Source: JBLHLB01 sp047618505
GTDB taxonomy: Bacteria; Planctomycetota; UBA1135; GCA-002686595
Direction of reading: 5' to 3'
DNA length: 10,033 nucleotides
NCBI GenBank assembly: GCA_047618505.1
Contig: JBLHLB010000130.1
Location: 1 to 10,033 of the forward strand
Shown here: piece after piece, positions 1 through 7,133 of the stretch
How the letters are laid out: every line of letters starts with the position of its first letter
How positions within the stretch are numbered: the first letter of the stretch is position 1
Translations under genes and position numbers: made by a program
The notes under the pieces: generated by a model
Database searches by the model: none
What the model saw: only the letters and a program-made list of their open reading frames with translations
What the model was told of the DNA's origin: nothing

Positions 1-1436
1 CCGGCATTGTTGAAGTCCGTCAGACTGGCGGAGGGTAGACCGATGAGCAGGCCGGCCGTGTCGAAGCAAGCTCCACCGGACATGCCAGAGTGAATGTCGG
101 CGTCGACCTTGTACTGAATCCCCTCGGGTTCGCGGCTGTAGCCCGACAGTACGCCGCGGGTCACCGTTAGGCTCACGAAGAATCCGGAGCCACCGGTCAT
201 GGGGTAGCCGGCGCACCACAACTCTTCGCCGATCCTCGGGAGGTCGTCAGCAGGACGGAGTTCTACATGGGGGAAGCGCAGTTCCTCCGGCAAGGGCCTT
301 CCTATCAGGTCTCCGTCGATCTGAAGGAGGGCCAGGTCGAGCTGCTCTGAGTAGGCCAGAATTCGTGCCCCTAAGCTCGGGACGGCGGAGCGACGGTGGT
401 CCGTGTTGAAGGCGATTGAGAGGGGGGAAAACTCAGTGGAACTCCTGTCGCTGCCACTGACTACGTGGGCGTTGGTGAGGACATGCCCCTTCTCCGAGAC
501 GACGATTCCAGAGCCCGAACCCCTGGTCCCAAAGACCGCCACCGTCGCATGCAGCGCACGGGCGAGGGGGTTAGACTCGACCATCGCGGGCACATCCGGA
601 GCGGGGCAAATCGTAGGCGCATTCTCATCGTCCAGGGTCAGGAGAACCGTGAACTCAAGTTCCTCGAAGGGCTCCAAGCTTGGCAGGGCATAGGCGAAGA
701 CACCGAAGCGGCGGCCCGCTTCCTTTGCGTTGAAGTGGAGCCGTTCATAGCCAAGGGAAGAGTTCCCGATAGCGAATGAGTCCCAGTAGGTGGAGTCTGC
801 TCCTCGCGGCCCCACCAGGATATCTACGTCCGCGTCAGTCGACAGGACCTCCAGGCGCAGAGCGGTCGAGCCACTGGCGAGTTCGGGTCCTACGTCACAG
901 TTGAAGGCGGCCAGCAGGCCCTCGGAACGTTTGACCTTGACGGTCACTGGCTTCAGTAGTTGGAGTTCGGTGCGTTCCGGCGTGAAAACCTCGCAGTGCA
1001 GACTGTACTCCACCCGCTCTGGATAATCTTCGCGATCGAGATCTGTGCTGATGGGTAGGGTCACGAACCAATCTCCGGGGGAGAGGTTGTAGAAGTCGGT
1101 GACGTGAACCCAAACCTCCTCGTCGACCCAAGTGTTCTCGCTCACGACCCCACCGGTGTGAAGGTCTGGGTCGGGCTGCTCATCAAAGGAGAGCAGCAAC
1201 CCAAGATCAACATTCGTGCCCTCGCTCCAGATGTGCATCGTGGTCGCGTGGCGCGGGACCTTGATGCGAAACATGGGTGCAGTCTCGTCCACGGAGTGGG
1301 ACACCTCGATTGGTACTCCGTTGGGCAGGATGCGAATCGTCTCCTGCGCGCTGCTACCTAGGAGTTGAGAGGCGAAGCCAAGACAGGCCAATAGAAACAG
1401 CAGAGGAAAGGCGCGCAGGAAGGGGCGATTTGACAT
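1..1436 (-). CDS. Exported trypsin-like (S1C/HtrA-type) serine protease with two PPC-like domains, partial
   Basis: An open frame of 478 codons runs from an ATG at 1436 to the left edge with no stop, so the C terminus is missing. Residues 1-30 look like a signal peptide: Arg at 4 and 8, a Leu-rich core, and a possible cut after GSSA. An LLAC at 15-18 could instead be a lipobox, but the hydrophobic stretch continues past it. Residues about 55-130 and 187-267 resemble two PPC-like beta-sandwich repeats (DLGLLL and DVDILV strands, 'PGDW' turn). A protease domain starts near 295. It has GSGIVVSEKGHVLTNAHVV with His324, LDLALLQID with Asp367, and HSGMSGGACF with Ser453, so the catalytic triad looks complete. 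S1C proteases cut misfolded or envelope proteins; the real substrate here is unknown. No clear Shine-Dalgarno is seen, and a 20-bp inverted repeat ends 14 nt before the ATG. A PDZ domain could lie beyond the edge. The protease call is solid, the PPC call moderate. Confidence 0.88.
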   Translation of the reverse strand, partial: MSNRPFLRAFPLLFLLACLGFASQLLGSSAQETIRILPNGVPIEVSHSVDETAPMFRIKVPRHATTMHIWSEGTNVDLGLLLSFDEQPDPDLHTGGVVSENTWVDEEVWVHVTDFYNLSPGDWFVTLPISTDLDREDYPERVEYSLHCEVFTPERTELQLLKPVTVKVKRSEGLLAAFNCDVGPELASGSTALRLEVLSTDADVDILVGPRGADSTYWDSFAIGNSSLGYERLHFNAKEAGRRFGVFAYALPSLEPFEELEFTVLLTLDDENAPTICPAPDVPAMVESNPLARALHATVAVFGTRGSGSGIVVSEKGHVLTNAHVVSGSDRSSTEFSPLSIAFNTDHRRSAVPSLGARILAYSEQLDLALLQIDGDLIGRPLPEELRFPHVELRPADDLPRIGEELWCAGYPMTGGSGFFVSLTVTRGVLSGYSREPEGIQYKVDADIHSGMSGGACFDTAGLLIGLPSASLTDFNNA

Positions 1437-1450
1437 GGACCCATCGTAAC

Positions 1451-1491
1451 GCCTGCGCCGGTGCTGACCATTGGTCAGCACCGGCGCAGGC
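1451..1491. repeat. Perfect 20-bp inverted repeat (near-continuous palindrome)
   Basis: The arms at 1451-1470 and 1472-1491 are exact reverse complements with a single T between them. As RNA this gives a GC-rich stem of about 19 bp with a 3-nt loop. It lies 53 nt after the stop of the lipoprotein gene and 14 nt before the protease start codon. No T-tract follows on either strand, so a standard intrinsic terminator is not supported. It could be a terminator of another type, an attenuator or translation-blocking hairpin for the protease gene, or a protein-binding palindrome. Confidence 0.9.
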
Positions 1492-1543
1492 AAGGGGGCC
1501 AAAAGCCCAATGAATTCCGATGGCGGGGCATCCGCCCGGTTTG

Positions 1544-4147
1544 TCAGATGTCGCCGTTCATGCTTTGGGCCAGGGCGAGGATCGCCGCCGTATTCCAAAC
1601 GTTGCTGTAGGCCTGCAATTCCAGGCCGTAGAGGACATCTTGCCCACCCAGTTGGATCGACGCTTGGTCCAGGAAGATCGGGTCTCCCGTGCGCTCATAG
1701 CCGTAGGCAAAGGAAGACCAGTTCTGATACTTCTCATAGCCAGCTTCCCAACCATCGGAGGGCATCTCGTTGACGCCGCAGTACACCGGCTTCGTTGTGT
1801 CCAGCGGGCCAATGGCAGAGTAGGGGGCCGGAGCTAGCTCGCCAGGCTGCCAAGCCATCGGAGAGATGAACGCGTAGAGACTCCGCTCCAGGACATCTTC
1901 GACAACCGCGGACATAGCGGCGTCCTTGTCCTTGTAGACCGTCATGAGTGCGCCACGTAGCACGTTTTCAGTGATCGCCTGTTCGATCGCCTGTCGACCA
2001 CGGTACTGGCCGTTGAGGAACTTCGTGCTGATCTGTGTCTGAAGGAACCCGCTGCACATCTGCGAGTCGCTCAGGTTGTTCATGATGATGTCAAGCCACG
2101 GGCGCAGACGGGCGCGTGTTTCGTCATCACCGGAAGCATAGGAAGCCAGGGCACTGTCTATACCCCAGGACTCGCCGCGACCAAAGGGGCTGCCAACAGC
2201 TGGCTCCGCTATGACATTCTTCAGGTGCGAGTAGAGTCCCGTTCCGATGTAGCCACCGCCGGCATTGTTGCGGTGGGGGTGATAGGAAAGGCGGTACATC
2301 TCGGAGACCAGCTCGAGGTCATCCTTCGCGATCATGTCATTGGCCAACCAGACCAGCACCTTAGGCGAACGCGTGTAGCGCACGTAGTGCTGGAAGTCAT
2401 GGGGGTCATATTGCATATGGTCCCACTCGTAGTAGGGCGTCTTGCCCGTACCTCGTACGTGATCGATCTGGAACTGCGGAGCGCTCCCCGGATTGAAGGG
2501 GTTGGTCTTGTTGAAGAAGGGTAAGATGTAGTGCTCGAAAGGCACGTAGGCCTCACCGCCTCCGTCTGTCACGAGCCAGTCTTCCACGGTCGAGGGCGTT
2601 CCGTCCCCATCGTAGATGGCCAGGGGCATGCGATCTGTGTGCATGCGGTGGGTCAGGAGAAGGTTCATGAGGCCGGACTTGTTCGCCGTATACGCAACGT
2701 CCACGCCATCAAATATATGGATCTCCGTTCCCCCGGTCATACCGGCGTACTGAACGCCATAGGGGTGGCCCCATCCCATGACGGGGTAGGGGACCGGATA
2801 GCTACCGAGGCCATCCCCGGTGTTCATCAGGACTTTTAGGTCGTCGAAGGCCGTCTGCATACGGCCGTCGAGGTCCGTGATATGCGGCAGGATCGGAAGC
2901 TGTGCCGACTGAGGGAAGTAGCGGCTCGTGGTCCTGTTCCACCAGGAATAGAGCGTGCGTCCGCTGACGGGCTCCTCCGCCGGCTGACAGAATCCTTGGC
3001 CTGCGAACTGCAGGGCCGCATATGCCGTAGCTCCGTTGTTGATCGGCGTGATCATCAGGCGTCGGTGAAACTGACCTTGCCAACGAATCACGTGAAACGT
3101 GCCGTCCCCGATGGACTTCACGATGGGGAATGCTTGATCGCCCGATTGGGTCGTGCTTGGAGCGCCGAAGTAGGGATCTTCGAAGTCCTGGATCAGGCGC
3201 CACCCGCTTGGAATCGTGACTTCGATGCTGTCGAAGTAGACGGTGTCCAAGACATCGTCCATGGAAGTTGACGTGTCGATGCCGCTATGGGCGTTGTTGA
3301 AGCGCAGGTCGAGCCCAATCAACTCTTCTTCGCTATAGGTTGAGATATAGGAGTGCACGCCGAAGAAGTGAGCAAGGGTGCCCTGGGGCCCGTCAACTAC
3401 AGGATCGGGAGCCATGGTCTCGAAGGTGCTGAGCTGCGCGCGGGCATGGCCATAGCGCCGCACCTCCGTGTTCTGGCCGTTGCCCTCGAGGGGGTAGACG
3501 CTGTACTCGTTGCCGAAGCAATCCGTCGCTGAGACGCGAATCGCCCTGGGGTCGTCGAGTAAGTCGCGGACGGTGGACGGAACCGCGACCGGTCCATCCT
3601 GAAGGTCCTCTACGCCGGCGGCTCCGGGGTCCGGCCGTTTCGCTTGGTTGCTACGGAAGACCTGGTAGTGGGCGCGCATGCCACTGCTGAGGGAGGGGTC
3701 GCGGCGAACGCGGGCAATGACCTCGACCACGTCAGCGCCATCGTTGGATTCCGGATAGCGCGTGACGATTTCGACCTGCGTGTCGAGCAGAGTTCCGTCG
3801 TAGTCGGCGATCTGATAGGGGACCTCCGTCGATGTGCTAAGCATGACGCCCTTCGGTATGGGAAAGGTTCCCGAGAGAATGAAGCTGTCGTTTACCGGGA
3901 GGCTGACCTCTAGCTCGGCGGCTAGGGCACCGACGGGGATGTCGGCCGCAGTTCCTCCGTCTTCGCTTCCGCCGGTACCGCCACCTCCTCCTCCGCCGCC
4001 GCCACCATCGTCACCGCCTTCTCCGCCTTCACCACCACCACGGGCGCCATCGCCGCCTCCGGCTCCGCAGCCTGCAGAGATAAGAGCGAGCAAAATCCCG
4101 GCCGCGAGGCGCGAGGGCGTAGTTCCAATTTGTTTTGTCTTGTCCAC
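1544..4147 (-). CDS. Large secreted lipoprotein of unknown function with a Gly-rich linker
   Basis: The protein has 867 residues if it starts at the GTG at 4147. I chose that start because GGAG (4155-4158) sits 7 nt upstream and the first residues form a lipoprotein signal peptide (basic N terminus, LAAGILLALISAG, Cys27). A longer in-frame opening to 4447 has no signal peptide at its front and is unlikely to be translated. Residues 28-65 are almost all Gly with Asp/Glu, including ten Gly in a row (48-57), giving a flexible tether. The region from about 70 to 400 is predicted beta-rich. From about 400 to the end it looks helical, with GRGESWGIDSALASYA near 655 and YDPHDFQHY near 580, which recalls an alpha/alpha-toroid such as those of polysaccharide lyases or glycosidases. 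I cannot assign a family or catalytic residues. A carbohydrate-active or binding role at the cell surface is a weak inference. The only close downstream neighbour is the serine protease gene, 107 nt away. Confidence 0.85.
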   Translation of the reverse strand: MDKTKQIGTTPSRLAAGILLALISAGCGAGGGDGARGGGEGGEGGDDGGGGGGGGGGTGGSEDGGTAADIPVGALAAELEVSLPVNDSFILSGTFPIPKGVMLSTSTEVPYQIADYDGTLLDTQVEIVTRYPESNDGADVVEVIARVRRDPSLSSGMRAHYQVFRSNQAKRPDPGAAGVEDLQDGPVAVPSTVRDLLDDPRAIRVSATDCFGNEYSVYPLEGNGQNTEVRRYGHARAQLSTFETMAPDPVVDGPQGTLAHFFGVHSYISTYSEEELIGLDLRFNNAHSGIDTSTSMDDVLDTVYFDSIEVTIPSGWRLIQDFEDPYFGAPSTTQSGDQAFPIVKSIGDGTFHVIRWQGQFHRRLMITPINNGATAYAALQFAGQGFCQPAEEPVSGRTLYSWWNRTTSRYFPQSAQLPILPHITDLDGRMQTAFDDLKVLMNTGDGLGSYPVPYPVMGWGHPYGVQYAGMTGGTEIHIFDGVDVAYTANKSGLMNLLLTHRMHTDRMPLAIYDGDGTPSTVEDWLVTDGGGEAYVPFEHYILPFFNKTNPFNPGSAPQFQIDHVRGTGKTPYYEWDHMQYDPHDFQHYVRYTRSPKVLVWLANDMIAKDDLELVSEMYRLSYHPHRNNAGGGYIGTGLYSHLKNVIAEPAVGSPFGRGESWGIDSALASYASGDDETRARLRPWLDIIMNNLSDSQMCSGFLQTQISTKFLNGQYRGRQAIEQAITENVLRGALMTVYKDKDAAMSAVVEDVLERSLYAFISPMAWQPGELAPAPYSAIGPLDTTKPVYCGVNEMPSDGWEAGYEKYQNWSSFAYGYERTGDPIFLDQASIQLGGQDVLYGLELQAYSNVWNTAAILALAQSMNGDI

Positions 4148-4154
4148 CGATCGT

Positions 4155-4158
4155 CTCC
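4155..4158 (-). promoter_or_regulatory. Shine-Dalgarno of the lipoprotein gene
   Basis: The minus strand reads GGAG here, 7 nt before the GTG at 4147. It fixes the start at a GTG codon, placing a lipoprotein signal sequence at the N terminus. Confidence 0.65.
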
Positions 4159-4503
4159 GAATCGCATAAGCACCACTGGGGGGGTAGTTGTGGGTGCTTG
4201 TTCTTCCCGGGGCAGGAAGTCGGAGGACGAGGGGCGCAGTCTGGAGAGAAGATGATTCCCTGTCGGTCGGGCGACAATGGGCGAGGGTTTGCTCCCCGTA
4301 ATAGAGCGCCAAGAACAGCTGCTGGGGACACCTAGGCGCACGATCCGGAGGAGGCAACGAATTGCGCCGAGCCCGGCATTTAGCGCATTCCGGTTCCGTA
4401 AAGTCGGGGGCCCGGCGGTCAGTGCTCAAATTCGCGGCAGCCTTCACTCACCCCGTCTTGCGGCAGCGCAGCCCGTGTCCGCCAAAGATGGCCGTCACGG
4501 GAA
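4159..4503. other. Intergenic stretch upstream of the lipoprotein gene
   Basis: This stretch lies between the multicopper oxidase terminator and the lipoprotein gene. It should hold the lipoprotein promoter, but I found no convincing -35/-10 pair. Frames through it on both strands show no signal peptide, ribosome site or recognisable domain, so I call no gene here. Confidence 0.5.
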
Positions 4504-4564
4504 ACCGCCCACGGCGGTCAAAAACAAGAGCGGGGAGCCACACCGCAATGGTGTGACTCCCCGC
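4504..4564 (-). terminator. Intrinsic terminator of the multicopper oxidase gene
   Basis: Arms at 4530-4544 and 4550-4564 form a 15-bp stem with one internal mismatch (4538/4556) and a 5-nt loop. On the minus strand the stem is followed by TCTTGTTTTTGA, a good T-tract. A second small hairpin (ACCGCC / GGCGGT arms, 4504-4518) follows, also leading into TTTC. The stem starts 62 nt after the oxidase stop codon, and the T-tract fits the minus strand only. Confidence 0.85.
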
Positions 4565-4626
4565 CTATTCCTTGGGCGACGCGTAGGACGGGAGCGTACC
4601 CCCGTGCCTACAGGCTCAGATTCGAA

Positions 4627-6726
4627 TTAGGGTACGTTGATCTGGATCGCGTTCGAGAAGGCGTAGCCGCTGGGTGCCAAGGGGTCGATCGTGATCACCT
4701 GGAGGTAGACGGTGCTACCGCTGGTGATCGCGCCGTCCCAAGGCAGTGTCCACTGGACTTCGCCACTGGCGTCGGTCGACGTGTAGAACAGCGACTCGAG
4801 GGCCGGAACAAGGGTTCCGCCAACGATCGGGATGTTCAGAGCCGAGGTCCCTGCGACGAGAACGACCGCGGTGTTCTCCAGTGCATCGACAAGATCCACC
4901 GTGACAGTCGATCCTGCAGTCAGGGGCCCACCGCCCGTCAGGCTAGCCTTGCCATAGGTACCGTCGTTGGAACGACCGGTGAGCCAGAAGGGATCGGCGG
5001 GGTCGTGTACTTCGAAGAAGGACAGCATGCCTTTGCCTGAGTGCTCCAAGACGTGGCAGTGGAAGAGCCAACCGCCGGAGGTCAGGGTCCCGTCGGGATA
5101 GCGCGTCGGCAGCTCACCTTGGGCGGTGGCTAATCCTTTGCGACCGGTGTCATCGATTTCCATCATGGCGCGCATCACCGTACTTGAGCGCATCTTGAGC
5201 CCCGTGCGAGCCGGGAGACGGAAGGTGTCTTTACGCTCGACAATCGTCAGGGGAATGACGACGTTGTTGCCCGGCGTATCCATATCGAAGTATTCGATCT
5301 CGTAGGGGATGAAGAAGAACCCGTGGGTGTGGAACGGGTGATCTCCGTGGGTCAGGTTTGTGACCTCCCACTGGACGATGTCGCCGACGTTGACGTCCTG
5401 GGCTTTGTCACTGGTAATCTTCGCCGCCGGAAGCGGGTTCATCACCATGTTGCCGGCTGAGTCCAAGATCATCTCCGCCTGGGCGAAGAAGATCACGTCG
5501 CCTTCCGGAGTGGGCACGGAGTGCCCCATGGTGGCCGCCATCGTCGCCGTGGCCGTTGTCGGATCAATGAAGTCCAGAGTCGGATCCATCACCTTCTTCG
5601 GCTTGAAGTAGGGCGCGCCCGGGTCCGGGCCGATTAGGGTGATGTTGAGCCAGTCGAGTTCCGGGTAGGAACCATCGAGCGGGTCATCGGGGAGCATGAT
5701 GCCGCCCATGCCGTCGTAGTCCGCGATGTGACGTCCGCGGATCCAGTCCTTCCAAAGAACCTTGAAGGTGGAGTCCTGCGGTCCGTGGGGGACGAAGATG
5801 TAGTCGCCGCGCTCACCGGGAGTCAGGATGATGCCCTCACGCCAGCCGGGCCCCGTTGTCTGCGGGTGCGGTTCGTCGCCGTCCGTAATGTCCTGGCGAA
5901 TCTCCGTGACGTTGTTCAGACCGCCGTCACTGCCGATCTGGTAGAGCTGACCGATGTTTCCAACTTGCTCGTCTGCAACGTCAAGTCTGGCGAATGTCGT
6001 GTTTGCCACGTTGACGATACGCCAGCGCTGGGGCTCACCATTCGTCATGTCTAGGTTCTGGGTCGCAGCTTCCTTGCCGTTGACCAAGAGGTAGTTCCCG
6101 ACGCGCCCGTTCAGCTGATAGAGAACGTTCTCCAGGGGGTCTGTATAGGAGAAGGCGTCGACGATCTCGCCGTTGGCGTCCAAGAGGATGTCGTCAAAGA
6201 TCATGACCTGCTCATCGATGCCCAGGACACCCGCAGCAGATTCTCGAACCGGTCCACGGATCAGAAGCGCGCCATGCAGGCCGCGTTCAACGGCGTCGTA
6301 GGTACGAACGTGCGGGTGGTACCAGTAGAGCCCGTACTGGTTCAGGTCGAACTCATAGTCGAAGGTCTCGCCCGGTTGGACTAGCAGCTGGGCGATGTGC
6401 GATCCGTCCATCCCGGCCGGAAGCTCAAGACCGTGCCAGTGAACCGTCGTGGCGGTGCTCAAGTTGTTCGTGAAGTGAACGATCAGGGTGTTGCCGAAGC
6501 TTGCCTCGATCGTCGGCCCCGGGACAGTGCCGTTGTAGGCCCAGACCGTCGTTTGAACTCCCGGGAGGAATTCCCAGGTTGTTTCGGAGGCCTCAAGATT
6601 GATCTCAACGATGTCGGGATCAGGGTTTATGTCATCCGCCACGGGCAGGTCGATCTGCGCGCCAGCGAGGGGCGCAATCATCGCTGCGGCAAGGGCAACC
6701 AGGGGAAGTCGGGTGAGTTTGATCAT
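4627..6726 (-). CDS. Secreted multicopper oxidase (laccase-like) with an extra C-terminal beta domain
   Basis: The protein has 699 residues from the ATG at 6726. That start puts a clean Sec signal peptide first (MIKLTRLPLVALAAAMIAPLAGAQ); a TTG at 6837 in the same frame would bury it. Three cupredoxin domains carry all four copper-binding motifs: HWH (His96, His98), HPH (His137, His139), HPFHTH (His463, His466, His468) and HCHVLEHSGKGM (His556, Cys557, His558, His562, axial Met567). The enzyme should oxidise phenols, metals or similar donors and reduce O2 to water outside the cytoplasm; the donor cannot be read from the sequence. Residues about 590-699 form an added beta-rich domain ending in AFSNAIQINVP, which resembles C-terminal domains I associate with secreted planctomycete proteins and may serve sorting or binding. 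It is probably transcribed alone, with its own terminator downstream and another upstream. The Shine-Dalgarno (AAGAGA, very close to the ATG) is weak. Confidence 0.93.
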   Translation of the reverse strand: MIKLTRLPLVALAAAMIAPLAGAQIDLPVADDINPDPDIVEINLEASETTWEFLPGVQTTVWAYNGTVPGPTIEASFGNTLIVHFTNNLSTATTVHWHGLELPAGMDGSHIAQLLVQPGETFDYEFDLNQYGLYWYHPHVRTYDAVERGLHGALLIRGPVRESAAGVLGIDEQVMIFDDILLDANGEIVDAFSYTDPLENVLYQLNGRVGNYLLVNGKEAATQNLDMTNGEPQRWRIVNVANTTFARLDVADEQVGNIGQLYQIGSDGGLNNVTEIRQDITDGDEPHPQTTGPGWREGIILTPGERGDYIFVPHGPQDSTFKVLWKDWIRGRHIADYDGMGGIMLPDDPLDGSYPELDWLNITLIGPDPGAPYFKPKKVMDPTLDFIDPTTATATMAATMGHSVPTPEGDVIFFAQAEMILDSAGNMVMNPLPAAKITSDKAQDVNVGDIVQWEVTNLTHGDHPFHTHGFFFIPYEIEYFDMDTPGNNVVIPLTIVERKDTFRLPARTGLKMRSSTVMRAMMEIDDTGRKGLATAQGELPTRYPDGTLTSGGWLFHCHVLEHSGKGMLSFFEVHDPADPFWLTGRSNDGTYGKASLTGGGPLTAGSTVTVDLVDALENTAVVLVAGTSALNIPIVGGTLVPALESLFYTSTDASGEVQWTLPWDGAITSGSTVYLQVITIDPLAPSGYAFSNAIQINVP

Positions 6727-6734
6727 TTCTCTTA

Positions 6735-6754
6735 GGTCGTGGTCGTGGTCGTGG
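6735..6754. repeat. Hexanucleotide direct repeat in the oxidase leader
   Basis: GGTCGT is repeated three times and followed by GG on the plus strand (CGACCA/ACGACC units on the minus strand). It ends 8 nt upstream of the oxidase start codon, where a ribosome site would be expected. It is short enough to vary in copy number by slippage. Confidence 0.8.
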
Positions 6755-6807
6755 AGCCGATTGGCTCGACACGAGCTGGACCCTTCGAGTACCAACTCAC
6801 GGTTGGT
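6754..6807 (-). promoter_or_regulatory. Two small hairpins in the oxidase leader
   Basis: GAGCC/GGCTC arms (6754-6758, 6763-6767) form a 5-bp stem with a 4-nt loop. ACCAAC/GTTGGT arms (6791-6796, 6802-6807) form a 6-bp stem with a 5-nt loop. Both lie within 85 nt of the oxidase start. They match no riboswitch I know and could be chance structures in GC-rich DNA. Confidence 0.35.
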
Positions 6808-7000
6808 GTTTTGGGTTGCCACTGATGCCGGGGGCAAGGTTTGGGACTATTTTGGGGCCTTTCGGGTCTTTTTTGGGGGACTAGTTAGGCAAAACCCCCA
6901 GAACCGCTCCGTCTCTGAAAAGCCTTCCGAATTGGGTGATCCCGCGGAGATCCCGGGCCAGGCGCCGGGCCTTGCGGACCGTGTCCCCGGGAAGCAAAGA
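6808..7000. other. Intergenic stretch between the boxB terminator and the oxidase leader
   Basis: No supported gene. It should contain the oxidase promoter, but no clear -35/-10 pair is visible. On the plus strand, 6843-6879 holds four runs of three to five G separated by T-rich spacers of 6-8 nt. Confidence 0.5.
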
Positions 7001-7029
7001 GGGCCGCCGGTGAAACACACCGGAGGCCC
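7001..7029 (-). terminator. Probable terminator of the boxCB operon
   Basis: Arms at 7001-7012 and 7018-7029 form a 12-bp GC-rich stem with one mismatch (7006/7024) and a 5-nt loop. On the minus strand it is followed by TCTTTGCTTC, a short and imperfect T-rich tail. It lies about 105 nt after the boxB stop codon. It separates boxCB from the oxidase gene. Confidence 0.65.
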
Positions 7030-7133
7030 CTTGGTTGCACTCTGTTAGCCGGAAGTGCGTGTCCAGTTAGAGGAGTAGGCCCGGGGCTCTGCCACCGGGA
7101 CCTGCCCTCCTGCGCAGCAAGCGGGCGTACCCG

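Noticed and set aside
1..2273. Shared 12-13-nt string (CCGGCATTGTTG) at the left edge and near 2261
   Set aside because: Both copies fall in coding sequence for an Asn-Asn-Ala-Gly stretch in different genes. There is no wider similarity, so it is chance.
3960..4065. GC-rich triplet tract that looks like a simple repeat or CRISPR-like array
   Set aside because: It encodes the Gly-rich linker of the lipoprotein in frame. There are no regular spacers.
4148..4447. 100-residue N-terminal extension of the lipoprotein
   Set aside because: It would bury the signal peptide and lipobox. The GTG at 4147 has a well-placed GGAG.
6727..6837. TTG-initiated N-terminal extension of the multicopper oxidase
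   Set aside because: It puts 37 polar residues (HDHDHD and others) before a clean signal peptide, and it reads through the hexanucleotide repeat.
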